From a virus: a stretch of 39,497 nucleotides of DNA. Location: positions 1 to 39,497 of the IMG/VR virus record IMGVR_UViG_3300010885_027226; one strand, 5' to 3'. Positions 1-7,639 of the stretch are shown here, one piece after another. The notes below the pieces were generated by a model. That model did not search any database and was not told the DNA's origin. It saw only the letters and a program-made list of their open reading frames with translations. Both the position numbers and the translations under genes were made by a program. Numbering within the stretch: the stretch's first letter is position 1; every line of letters begins with the position of its first letter.

Positions 1-2
1 AC

Positions 3-200
3 ATGGCCAAAGGACTAGTTAGTGAAGAATATCACTCTAAGTTCCGCGGATGGGAAATGTCAGTTGCTAAAGACGAAAAGACTGGCCAAGTAGTTACCCG
101 GATAGACATGCCAGAGTTCCCAGGACTTGATAAAGTTCTAGAAACAGCAGAAAAAATGTATTCATTTGTTAATGCTGGTAGTACTACATCTAAAAAATAA
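3..200 (+). CDS. Small hypothetical protein, only plus-strand gene
   Basis: A 65-residue ORF that starts two bases from the left edge, so the ATG at base 3 may be an internal Met of a longer gene; no ribosome binding site can be judged. It is charged, with an acidic/hydrophobic middle (residues 34-58) and a Ser/Thr/Lys tail. I recognise no family. The TAA at 198-200 is followed 31 bases later by a good rho-independent terminator on the same strand, which supports a real, transcribed gene end. It converges on the minus-strand block. Function unknown. Confidence 0.55.
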   Translation: MAKGLVSEEYHSKFRGWEMSVAKDEKTGQVVTRIDMPEFPGLDKVLETAEKMYSFVNAGSTTSKK

Positions 201-230
201 TATAATAAAAATATATAGGACGTAGTCCAG

Positions 231-259
231 AAGCCTCGGCATTAGATCGGGGCTTTTTT
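231..259 (+). terminator. Rho-independent terminator
   Basis: AGCCTCG (232-238) pairs with CGGGGCT (248-254), seven pairs including one G-U, extended by A231-T255, around a 9-base loop, then a six-T run at 254-259. The T run lies on the plus strand, so it ends the plus-strand gene upstream. Read on the minus strand the hairpin is followed by only a few T, so it would be a weaker terminator for the converging operon. Confidence 0.8.
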
Positions 260-267
260 ACGACTGA

Positions 268-672
268 TTAGATTGGTTGGCTACGCAGGAATTGCGGGTA
301 TTGCTTATTAAAGTTTCTCATTATAACACCTGCAATCTCATGAGCTTGATTTTCTTCAGGTGATCCCGTTTCACCGCTGTTGTCATTAAGTTCGTCACGA
401 ATATCTTGTCTAAAATGAACTAATTCGTGTGCTACTGTACGTAAAATATCAACTGGATGACGATTAAGAATAGCAACATGTAGAGTTTTTTCATCATTGA
501 CGTACATACCAAAACTTGGTTGTCCGCCTGAATCTATTTCAGATTCAAAGTTCATTTTAGGTAGTCTATCTATTTCTAAGATTTCCATAGCCAAGGGAAG
601 AAACTTTTTAAACATATCAACGAATGTTTCTTTAGATTCTCTGCCTTCAACTAATAACTCAATAATTTGCAT
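268..672 (-). CDS. Small HExxH metallopeptidase-like protein
   Basis: 134 residues. The central feature is HELVH at residues 82-86 (two zinc-binding His and the catalytic Glu), preceded by a helix and followed about 20 residues later by an acidic segment containing EENQAHE (106-112), which can supply the third ligand. This matches the small single-domain zinc-peptidase-like proteins seen in T4-like phages of aquatic bacteria. There is no signal peptide or membrane segment, so it is probably cytoplasmic. The substrate is unknown; trimming of a virion precursor or host protein cleavage are both guesses. It is the last gene of the minus-strand block, 17 bases after the stop of the methyltransferase-like gene. 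No clear Shine-Dalgarno is visible. The zinc motif is certain; activity is inferred. Confidence 0.75.
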   Translation of the reverse strand: MQIIELLVEGRESKETFVDMFKKFLPLAMEILEIDRLPKMNFESEIDSGGQPSFGMYVNDEKTLHVAILNRHPVDILRTVAHELVHFRQDIRDELNDNSGETGSPEENQAHEIAGVIMRNFNKQYPQFLRSQPI

Positions 673-689
673 ACTGTATTTAGTTTTAC

Positions 690-1244
690 TTAATTCTTAC
701 GAAATATCCGTAATGATTTAAATTTTGGCATTTCTTCTATATCCTGTTGTGACAAAAGCCAATCTTTTATTAACGATTGTGTTAAATTGTAGCCATTAGA
801 TCCTGTATAAAATAATATATATCCTTGTGTTTTTACTTTATTTGTTAGCATAGTTAATAATTCAAGATCAGTCATAGCACTATATTCGTCATTGATGCTA
901 GTTCTATATTCACATAAATGAAACAGAGTTATTATATTAAATTCAGGTAAGAGATTTTCATCCAATAAGTATATATCTCCAAAAAATGCTTTATAATTTT
1001 TAGATATATGTGGTTTATCTATGGATAATTTAATATATTCTTGATATTCTTCTATACTTGCAGTAATGCCTAATACTGAATTAGCAGTGTTTGATCCAAC
1101 AAAGTGATGATTACCCGTACCAAAATGAAATATATTAGAATTGATTATTTTATTATTTTTTAGCCAAATTATAAATTCTACATCACATGGGCATACAGAA
1201 TATTTTAAAGGCCAACTATCATTATAAAAATTTAATTTGCTCAT
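690..1244 (-). CDS. SAM methyltransferase-like protein
   Basis: From the ATG at 1244 the product is 184 residues. It begins MSKLNFYND, has a glycine-containing loop after a beta strand (IFHFGTGNHHFVG, resembling methyltransferase motif I), an acidic residue after a following strand, a later strand ending NIITLFHLCEYR and a C-terminal strand GYILFYTG. This order suggests a Rossmann-fold methyltransferase-like protein, but the motifs are weak. The frame stays open to an ATG at 1379, adding 45 residues (signal-peptide-like: MRISR, a hydrophobic run, then QASAQ). I prefer 1244 because the extension lies in a GC-rich island unlike the rest of the gene and overlaps a separate small ORF. Neither start has a good ribosome binding site. 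Substrate unknown. Confidence 0.55.
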   Translation of the reverse strand: MSKLNFYNDSWPLKYSVCPCDVEFIIWLKNNKIINSNIFHFGTGNHHFVGSNTANSVLGITASIEEYQEYIKLSIDKPHISKNYKAFFGDIYLLDENLLPEFNIITLFHLCEYRTSINDEYSAMTDLELLTMLTNKVKTQGYILFYTGSNGYNLTQSLIKDWLLSQQDIEEMPKFKSLRIFRKN

Positions 1245-1309
1245 AAATGTATTGCCAGTTACTTTATCTGGCTCCAAGTACGCCTGGAAGTTCAATTGCG
1301 CGGACGCCT

Positions 1310-1327
1310 GTGTGAGCAAGCTCACAC
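1310..1327. repeat. 18-bp perfect palindrome, CRP-like
   Basis: GTGTGAGC, two A, then GCTCACAC: an exact 8-bp inverted repeat. It contains TGTGA-N6-TCACA, the consensus spacing of enterobacterial CRP sites, and resembles lac-operator symmetry. It lies in a GC-rich island between the nuclease and methyltransferase-like genes. With only a two-base centre it is better suited to a dimeric protein site than to an RNA hairpin. No T run follows, so it is not a standard terminator. Function unproven. Confidence 0.5.
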
Positions 1328-1345
1328 CCGTGACGACAACGGTCC

Positions 1346-1465
1346 CTAAGGTGGGTAAGGGAGTCCTGCTAATCCGCATCCTAATCTTGCTAGTGCTTCA
1401 TACAGGACTGTAAGGATTTCTTGGACGATCTGTGCCATCATCTTCTGGATAGACTGGATATTCAT
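1346..1465 (-). CDS. Possible 39-residue small ORF after the nuclease
   Basis: ATG at 1465 lies two bases after the nuclease stop (TGA-TA-ATG), so translation could be coupled; an in-frame ATG at 1486 would give 46 residues. The peptide starts MNIQSIQKMMAQIVQ, continues as a probable amphipathic helix rich in Ile, Leu, Gln and Ala, and ends in a Gly/Leu/Pro segment (LAGLPYPP). There is no clear Shine-Dalgarno. It lies partly in the GC-rich island and overlaps the possible N-terminal extension of the methyltransferase-like ORF in another frame; at most one of the two is likely real there. I do not recognise it. Confidence 0.3.
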   Translation of the reverse strand: MNIQSIQKMMAQIVQEILTVLYEALARLGCGLAGLPYPP

Positions 1466-1467
1466 TA

Positions 1468-2280
1468 TCAGTCGGCTGATTTGCATCGGGCTCGTTTTGC
1501 ATTAGTTAGTGCTCCAAAATCTACAGGCCATTCTTGTCCTGGGTTAAGTTCTTTGTATCCTGGTGGTAAAGCATATGTTACACCTGCTTCAGTTTGAATC
1601 TGTGAAACTGGAATACGAAACGCTTTAAGATCATTGCCTAAATTAGGATATGGGGCAACATGAGGGAAACGCCATCCTGCAACTTCTTTAGTTGTATTGT
1701 TGATAACAATTTTATAATAACCATGAGGAACAATTACACCATTGCCTATTGTTTTATCTCCAGCACCATAAAATGCACCAACAAAGATTGTAAATGGTTG
1801 ATTTAACTGAACTGACCAACCACGAACACTAGTTTCTAATAATTTCCAAATTCCTCTATTTAATGACCCAGCTTGCGGATACATATTAGTCATTAGGAAA
1901 CTTTCATACTCTACAATTTGACTCCAACTTAAATCACCATCTGGAGCTGCATGTCCTTTGTCGTAACCTGTACCAGCATAGTCATCTGGACGAGCACCAC
2001 CCTGTACACTTTGATCTGCAACAAACGCATTGGTACGTGGCCAGCAGCCTAGCGCATTTTGTGGTAGTAATGTATAAGCAACATATACAGGGATCTTTAC
2101 TGGAGCATCATATGCTACTAAGTATGCTTCACGACAAATAGGTTGTGCTGCTCTTTGGGTAGAAGCAAATCCATATGGGCTATGTATTTGACATACACCT
2201 GGCTGTAGTGGGGTACGCTGATCCCAGGCTTGTGCTAATCCTGCTACAAATAGCAGAGCAATAGTTAATAATTTTTTCAT
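1468..2280 (-). CDS. Secreted DNA/RNA non-specific endonuclease (NucA/Serratia type)
   Basis: 270 residues from the ATG at 2280. Residues 1-18 (MKKLLTIALLFVAGLAQA) are a textbook Sec signal peptide with an AQA cleavage site. The mature part holds the beta-beta-alpha-metal nuclease motif DKGH (107-110, catalytic His110), Asn132, Asn141 and Glu149; the 9 and 8 residue spacings from Asn to Asn to Glu equal those of Serratia nuclease. Lys108 replaces the usual Arg of DRGH. Four Cys (29, 39, 79 and one near the C-terminus) could form disulfides after export. The frame is open to an ATG at 2301, but a late-type promoter at 2302-2309 would start RNA near 2296, and AAGGA (2286-2290) is well placed for 2280. 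It should cut DNA and RNA in the periplasm or outside the cell; a role in nucleotide scavenging, superinfection exclusion or clearing released DNA is inference. Confidence 0.9.
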   Translation of the reverse strand: MKKLLTIALLFVAGLAQAWDQRTPLQPGVCQIHSPYGFASTQRAAQPICREAYLVAYDAPVKIPVYVAYTLLPQNALGCWPRTNAFVADQSVQGGARPDDYAGTGYDKGHAAPDGDLSWSQIVEYESFLMTNMYPQAGSLNRGIWKLLETSVRGWSVQLNQPFTIFVGAFYGAGDKTIGNGVIVPHGYYKIVINNTTKEVAGWRFPHVAPYPNLGNDLKAFRIPVSQIQTEAGVTYALPPGYKELNPGQEWPVDFGALTNAKRARCKSAD

Positions 2281-2301
2281 GATAGTCCTTTGAACTACCA
2301 T

Positions 2302-2309
2302 TATTTATA
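2302..2309 (-). promoter_or_regulatory. T4-type late promoter (TATAAATA) for the nuclease
   Basis: The minus strand reads TATAAATA, an exact match to the T4 late promoter octamer. Taking the usual distance of six bases from its last A to +1, transcription would start near 2296, giving a leader of about 16 bases that contains AAGGA. It lies in the gap between the glycosyltransferase fusion (stop at 2310) and the nuclease. It would let the nuclease be made independently of the upstream gene. Confidence 0.65.
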
Positions 2310-5300
2310 TTATCTACGCACGAAATGATAGTCACCGTCAGGTCCGTTATTACTAAACAAGCCTAAACAGTCATAGCCTATTGAATCCATATAAGAAATT
2401 ACAATATCTTTTAATGGAGCACCTTTATTATATTCTACTATCTGTAATTCTAATATAATATGCTTGGCAGTTTTAATAGTTTCTTGAGCACCTTTAAGCA
2501 CATCTAATTCAGCACCTTGAATATCCATTTTAATCAAATCAGGTGGTGGATATTTATTAAGACTAACAACAGCATCAAGTGTAATAGTTTTAAGTTTTCT
2601 TATGTACTTGTCACTATATAATGTTGCTGCTGCTGGTTGAATTTCGGGATTCTCTCTGTAATAACTATTACCACCCGGAGCTTCGTTGTTTTGATAAAAA
2701 TCAACTTCCTTACCACTTTCATTGCTCAGCACACCAATAAAGTATTTTACACCTGCTTCTTGATATAAAAATTCATGCACATCTGCTGCTTCGAATGCAA
2801 TAACTTCCGCGCTAGGCCAAATGTTTTTAACTCTATCTGTCCAATGTAATACACAAGCACCGATGTCATATATAACCTTTGGCTCTTCACCTTGATTTTT
2901 CAATTTATCTAAATATTCAATATGTGCTGGGGGAAATGGATATGGTGCTCTTAAATCTCTTAGAAATTGTTTTATATCAACAACTTTAGAATCTGTTTCA
3001 ATTACAGGTAGGCTAGTATCAACATTAAATGTAAAACTTCCTATATGTCTGCAAACTATACTAGGATCTGCCCAAATAGTAAATCCTTTCTCTCTAGCTT
3101 TTCTACAGAAATCAACATCTTCGGATACAGTACCATCCATGCTTAATGCACTGTAATATTTAAATTGAGGATAGCCAATTTCTCTAAATACTTCAGATTT
3201 AATTAATGCACAACCAAAACCACATCCTGCAACTTCCACAATTGGTCTATTTTTTAGTTTTCCGTAAGGCATATTAGTCACACCACCTGTAGCAGTATGT
3301 TCATATATTTCTAAAACATGTTGTCCCGGCTTGCGTTGTATATATAATCCAGAAACTACTGGTTTATCCCGTGACAATAATCTTGCTAATGTATCGGGTG
3401 GGAAAGCAATATCACTATCAACCGAGAATAGATAATCAAAACCATTAATAGCCCAATCTGCAATTAGATTACGAATTTGATCTATATTATATCCATAAAA
3501 ATATTGAAATGTTGTTTCATATCCATCTGGAATTATTAAATCATATATACTTTTAAATGTATCTGGTTCAATGTTCTTAGCTGTGGGTATTGCTATAAGT
3601 ATCTTTTTTTTAGGTTGAATCATTTTATTCACTATCTCATTTGCGTTTTTAGTTTGTTCTTGCGAATTAACTTTATAATCATTTAATGGACTAGCATCAT
3701 TGTAATTATATACAATGTCCTGTAGGCATTTTACCTTGTTAGGATCTGCTTGTTCTATTAGAGCATAAAATACACTACCATCGCCGCCGGCTTTATACCA
3801 ATTTCCATTAGTGTTTTTAAATGAACTATCATCAATATTGTTTAACAAATATTTTTTGAATGTTCTTAAATGTGTGTAGGGTAATATCCAATTAAAATGA
3901 TGATCTCTGTATGATCTATTTTGTTTAACTTGTTCTGGATATGGTTGGCTGATCAAAGGAATATTATCAACCATGCTCCAGCAACTACCATAAGTAAATT
4001 CTGTATCATCTTCATATACTGAATTATAATAAGAAAATATAGTATTGTCATTGATCAAACTATCATCGCCATCTAACAGCATAACAATAGCATCATCACT
4101 GACCATAGATCTAATGTTTTGTATTTGATTCCTAACTGCTCCTAAATTTTCACTATTTGCAATAAGTGAAAACTTACTTCTTATATCTTCTGGTAATTTT
4201 CTTAGAGTTTCTATTATTACTTCTATAGTATTATCTGTACTAGCATCATCAATTAATATGTGTTGATAGTTATCATAATCTTGTATAGCTACACTGGTTA
4301 TACAACGATCAATATATTTAGAACAATTATAGAAAGGACTAACAATAACAATTTGTTTTTCTTTACCTAATTTATAGTTTTCTAATTCAATAGTATTGTT
4401 AAACCTACGATTCCAAATTTTATGTACTCTATGATTAATCTTAGATACACTACGATAGCTATCCCTAGATAAATATTTTCCCAAACGCTGTGCCATGTGT
4501 TGTTTCCACTGTAGGGCAACACTATCCCATCCTGCAATATCTTTGACAATGTTACAGTAGTATTGTTTTTGTTGATGCAGATATCGGTTGTGATATGCTT
4601 GTACAGTCATTGCTACAAACTTATCAATTTGTTCAGGACTATTAATATCGGGAAACAATCCGTTAGGTTCTATAGAATAATCAATATGATAACAAGCTCC
4701 TTCTAGAGCAATTTCCTCTAATGCTCCAAATCTACAAGTAAGTATAGGTGTATTGTATAGCAAACTTTCTAATGATGATATACCAAATGTTTCAGGAAAT
4801 GCTGCTGGATAAATCATGAAACTTGCCAATGTAAGTATATCAGCAATTTCTTTTTGTGGAATAACTCCTGTATATTCTATACCTAATTCTAGATTGCGTG
4901 GATCACCGGCCATGCGATGCCAATCTTGCTCTTGTTGATCCGGAGCCGATCCTTGACTAAATCTATAGTAGCCACCTATTACTTTTAATCTAGCACTAGG
5001 TATCATGGCTTTTACTTTGGGCCAAATATGATTTACTAGTGGTATCATACCTTTGGTCACACTGGCGTTATAGACAAACAAGTTAGGATCTTTAGCTTTG
5101 ATATCAATTTCTTTTCTGTAATTACGAGCACCGTTACGTGTGATAAACATTTTACGTTTCAATACTTCAAAGTTACGTCTGCGTCCGTGATTACAATTTG
5201 CTACGTAGGTTAAGTGGAAATCGCTGAGTGTGAATATGTCAGTGATACGATCTGCTATAGCAAGTTCTTCAATAATATTATCACCTAGGCAAAATGTATC

Positions 5301-5681
5301 GTGCATCCATAAGATACGCATCTTAGCTTTGGCTAGTATGCGATCATACAAATTCATACTCTGAAATGGTTGTGATCTCGTATCACCTAATTTATGATAG
5401 TCCTTGGGATCGGTGAATGGTATTACAGTTCTAGAACTAATAATAATATCGAAAATATGATCGTTGGCTAACTCAAGTAACGGTCTATATTCAACGCCGT
5501 CATAGTTTCCGGGTTGTGCGTGGTCTATTCCGCAGTTATTGAATACCGTTACATCAAATCCAATTTGAGCTAATTCACGTGCTATAAGAGTAACAGCACT
5601 TTCACTACCGCCTAGTCCTTGGCGATCTATAGTAGTACCATCGTAGGGTATTCCAATAATATCTATAATAGCGAGTTTCAT
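2310..5681 (-). CDS. Four-part fusion: GT4, GT2, third glycosyltransferase, FkbM methyltransferase
   Basis: 1123 residues. Part 1 (about 1-405) is a GT-B glycosyltransferase of the GT4 type: GLGGSE at 22-27 and an EX7E motif from Glu297 to Glu305. Part 2 (about 440-690) is GT2-like GT-A: VSPFYN, DDAS at 478-481 and DGDD at 537-540. Part 3 (about 691-900) is another GT-A-like domain with DSD at 755-757, a SEDVDFC segment and RHIG at 878-881. Part 4 (about 935-1123) is an FkbM-type methyltransferase: YDIGA at 938-942 and KMDIQGAE at 1051-1058. One polypeptide could therefore add two or three sugars and cap by O-methylation. Substrate is not visible; virion fibres or host surface glycan are the likely choices. 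A sigma70-like promoter precedes it, and it follows a glycine-rich fibre gene. Cytoplasmic: no signal peptide or membrane span. Confidence 0.85.
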   Translation of the reverse strand: MKLAIIDIIGIPYDGTTIDRQGLGGSESAVTLIARELAQIGFDVTVFNNCGIDHAQPGNYDGVEYRPLLELANDHIFDIIISSRTVIPFTDPKDYHKLGDTRSQPFQSMNLYDRILAKAKMRILWMHDTFCLGDNIIEELAIADRITDIFTLSDFHLTYVANCNHGRRRNFEVLKRKMFITRNGARNYRKEIDIKAKDPNLFVYNASVTKGMIPLVNHIWPKVKAMIPSARLKVIGGYYRFSQGSAPDQQEQDWHRMAGDPRNLELGIEYTGVIPQKEIADILTLASFMIYPAAFPETFGISSLESLLYNTPILTCRFGALEEIALEGACYHIDYSIEPNGLFPDINSPEQIDKFVAMTVQAYHNRYLHQQKQYYCNIVKDIAGWDSVALQWKQHMAQRLGKYLSRDSYRSVSKINHRVHKIWNRRFNNTIELENYKLGKEKQIVIVSPFYNCSKYIDRCITSVAIQDYDNYQHILIDDASTDNTIEVIIETLRKLPEDIRSKFSLIANSENLGAVRNQIQNIRSMVSDDAIVMLLDGDDSLINDNTIFSYYNSVYEDDTEFTYGSCWSMVDNIPLISQPYPEQVKQNRSYRDHHFNWILPYTHLRTFKKYLLNNIDDSSFKNTNGNWYKAGGDGSVFYALIEQADPNKVKCLQDIVYNYNDASPLNDYKVNSQEQTKNANEIVNKMIQPKKKILIAIPTAKNIEPDTFKSIYDLIIPDGYETTFQYFYGYNIDQIRNLIADWAINGFDYLFSVDSDIAFPPDTLARLLSRDKPVVSGLYIQRKPGQHVLEIYEHTATGGVTNMPYGKLKNRPIVEVAGCGFGCALIKSEVFREIGYPQFKYYSALSMDGTVSEDVDFCRKAREKGFTIWADPSIVCRHIGSFTFNVDTSLPVIETDSKVVDIKQFLRDLRAPYPFPPAHIEYLDKLKNQGEEPKVIYDIGACVLHWTDRVKNIWPSAEVIAFEAADVHEFLYQEAGVKYFIGVLSNESGKEVDFYQNNEAPGGNSYYRENPEIQPAAATLYSDKYIRKLKTITLDAVVSLNKYPPPDLIKMDIQGAELDVLKGAQETIKTAKHIILELQIVEYNKGAPLKDIVISYMDSIGYDCLGLFSNNGPDGDYHFVRR

Positions 5682-5692
5682 ATATGCTATTA

Positions 5693-5720
5693 ATTATACA
5701 CATTCTGATAGCAATGTCAA
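5693..5720 (-). promoter_or_regulatory. Consensus sigma70-type promoter before the glycosyltransferase fusion
   Basis: The minus strand has TTGACA (5715-5720), a 16-base spacer and TATAAT (5693-5698), both hexamers exact. The expected start is near 5686, only about five bases before the ATG at 5681, so the message would be almost leaderless. This would allow host-polymerase transcription before or independently of the late genes. Chance occurrence in AT-rich DNA is possible, but two perfect hexamers at near-optimal spacing in a short gap are unusual. Confidence 0.55.
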
Positions 5721-5730
5721 TGATCTTGAT

Positions 5731-6720
5731 TTAGAATGTTATAGTACCGCCCGGGTAATCAAATACATATATTCTAAATCCATTCTGTACAGAATATGTA
5801 TATGATCCTGTTAAAGCAGATGGTGCTTGGAAACTGGTGTTGTACCAAAATATAACCACACCAGTATTTCCATCACCACCGGGAACTGATCGTCCAACAC
5901 CAGCTCCGCCACCACTGCCATATCCATTAATTGATGATCCAACTTGAGAACCACCTATTCCAAATATACCAGCATATGAAGAACCGGCGGCCACATTAAC
6001 AAGTCGTCCGGGACCACCGACTACAGATGAAGCACCACCATTAGCAATACCCCATTGTCCTGTAGATGAATTATAAATTCTATTATCCACACCCTGACCG
6101 CCAGCACCACCACCACCGCCTCCGATGAGGCCACTACCACCAACCCCGCCTCTAAAACCATATCCACCATATGTTGATGTAGATTGATATGCTGAAGATA
6201 AGTAACTATTCTGTCCATCATACCCGGACCAGCCACCACCACCACCGCCTGATCCTCCATTGCTACCATATGCAGCGTTTTGGGCACCAGCGCCACCACC
6301 ACCGCCACCATAGGCATAAAGTGTTCCCAATGTAAAGAATTGTCCAGCAATAGTTGTATCACCACCATTATTACCTTGACTTCCAACTCCACCTCCCGCA
6401 CCACTGGCGCCAACTGTGATAGTTAATGTATATCCTAAAAATCCTCCAGCTTGTTTGTATGTTGGGCCAACTGTGCCTGTTACTAAGCCGCCGGCACCAC
6501 CACCACCACCTCTAGAAACCACTGAACCACTGGTTGCTCCTCCACCGCCCCCTCCTCCACCGATGGCTGCATAATTAATAATTGGAATAACCCCAGCCGG
6601 CAACCATATACCATCGTATGCTGCTTGTTGTTGCTCTCGCATATTCCAAACACCCGATGCACTTGCTGGTTGAGGTGCAACATAATATCTTTGTACTATA
6701 TGTCTAGGATTATTACTCAT
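5731..6720 (-). CDS. Glycine-rich tail fibre / adhesin-like protein A
   Basis: 329 residues. The N-terminus carries a short motif common in phage fibre proteins (GVWNMREQQQAAYDGIWLPA, residues about 23-42), then the pattern typical of phage glycine-rich domains: a strand into a poly-Gly run (INYAAIGGGGGGGG), a strand LTITVGASG, NNGGDTTIAG, further Gly runs, and GNTGVVIFWY. A small beta C-terminal segment follows (SYTYSVQNGFRIYVFDYPGG). Such domains resemble the glycine-rich sandwiches of T4-like gp38 adhesins and probably bind host receptors. It is a paralogue of the next gene upstream (299 residues), starting four bases after its stop. Low-complexity frames inside it are shadows. Virion location is inferred. 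Confidence 0.8.
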   Translation of the reverse strand: MSNNPRHIVQRYYVAPQPASASGVWNMREQQQAAYDGIWLPAGVIPIINYAAIGGGGGGGGATSGSVVSRGGGGGAGGLVTGTVGPTYKQAGGFLGYTLTITVGASGAGGGVGSQGNNGGDTTIAGQFFTLGTLYAYGGGGGGAGAQNAAYGSNGGSGGGGGGWSGYDGQNSYLSSAYQSTSTYGGYGFRGGVGGSGLIGGGGGGAGGQGVDNRIYNSSTGQWGIANGGASSVVGGPGRLVNVAAGSSYAGIFGIGGSQVGSSINGYGSGGGAGVGRSVPGGDGNTGVVIFWYNTSFQAPSALTGSYTYSVQNGFRIYVFDYPGGTITF

Positions 6721-6724
6721 ATTA

Positions 6725-7624
6725 TTAGAATCTTATTGTACCATTACCAGTGAATCTGTATATTCTATATCCATTTTCTATAACTGTGGTGTATGTTCCG
6801 GTTATACTGGAGGGTCTAATATATGTCGCAGGCCACCATAATATAACCACACCGTCTTTACCATTTACTCCGCTCGGTTGTCCTGGATAGCCACCGGTAC
6901 CATAACCAGTATAATCAAGAATACCACCACCTTTGGCAAAAGTATCAGAATATGATGATCCACTACCTACACTAACATAGGTACCTGGGCCACCATAGCT
7001 TTGTCCAGAGTTGAGTCCAGTTGTTCCAGGACCGCCTGATCCACCACCGCCACCGCCTGGATAGTTACCTGCAGATCCAGCATTTCCTAATCCACCATAT
7101 ATTGATGATGGTTGAGTTGGAGATCCACCTGCCGCACCACCACTTGGGTAATAGCCACCACCACCACCACCAGACCCGCCAGCAGCACCTTGAATACTAT
7201 TGCCACCTCCACCGCCGCCGCCATATCCAATTAAATTTAAGTATTGTCCCGTGACAGAACTGTCCCCGCCGTTGCCTGCCAGTTGGTTTTCACTTCTTCC
7301 AACCCCGCCACCACCGATGGAAATAGTCAATGTATATCCATAAGATGATACAGGTTGATTGTATGTAGGTCCAAACGAACCTGTAATTAAACCGCCAGCG
7401 CCGCCACCACCGCCTTGGCCTGTTCCAGCACCCTGTGTTGATCCGCCGCCGCCGCCGCCACCACCTACAACAAGGTAATTAACAGTAGGAATTACACCAA
7501 CAGGCCATATGCCACTAGCTCTAGCTAATCGTTGTTCTCGACTAGTCCAAATCCCGCCAGCGCCAGTTACAGCAGGATCGGAAGGACGGCCTGGTTGAAC
7601 AAGTTTTTTATAAAACTTAGACAT
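6725..7624 (-). CDS. Glycine-rich tail fibre / adhesin-like protein B
   Basis: 299 residues, a diverged paralogue of the 329-residue protein downstream. It shares the order GGIWTSREQRLARASGIWP (about 23-41), VIPTVNYLVVGGGG, LTISIGGGG, NGGDSSVTGQ, repeated Gly runs, DGVVILWW and a C-terminal beta segment ending TGNGTIRF. The N-terminal motif is the probable virion attachment part; the glycine-rich core is the probable receptor-contact part. The two copies differ mainly in the lengths of Gly loops and in loop residues, as expected for tandem receptor-binding paralogues. No strong Shine-Dalgarno is seen; it starts 15 bases after the 124-residue gene. Confidence 0.8.
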   Translation of the reverse strand: MSKFYKKLVQPGRPSDPAVTGAGGIWTSREQRLARASGIWPVGVIPTVNYLVVGGGGGGGGSTQGAGTGQGGGGGAGGLITGSFGPTYNQPVSSYGYTLTISIGGGGVGRSENQLAGNGGDSSVTGQYLNLIGYGGGGGGGNSIQGAAGGSGGGGGGYYPSGGAAGGSPTQPSSIYGGLGNAGSAGNYPGGGGGGSGGPGTTGLNSGQSYGGPGTYVSVGSGSSYSDTFAKGGGILDYTGYGTGGYPGQPSGVNGKDGVVILWWPATYIRPSSITGTYTTVIENGYRIYRFTGNGTIRF

Positions 7625-7639
7625 GGTCTATTTTATATA

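Noticed and set aside
677-683. CTAAATA before the metallopeptidase-like gene
   Set aside because: Only a few bases from the ATG and an incomplete match to the late octamer.
2278-2301. Nuclease start at 2301
   Set aside because: That ATG would lie upstream of the predicted RNA start of the TATAAATA promoter, and it would place seven residues before a clean signal peptide; the AAGGA site fits the ATG at 2280.
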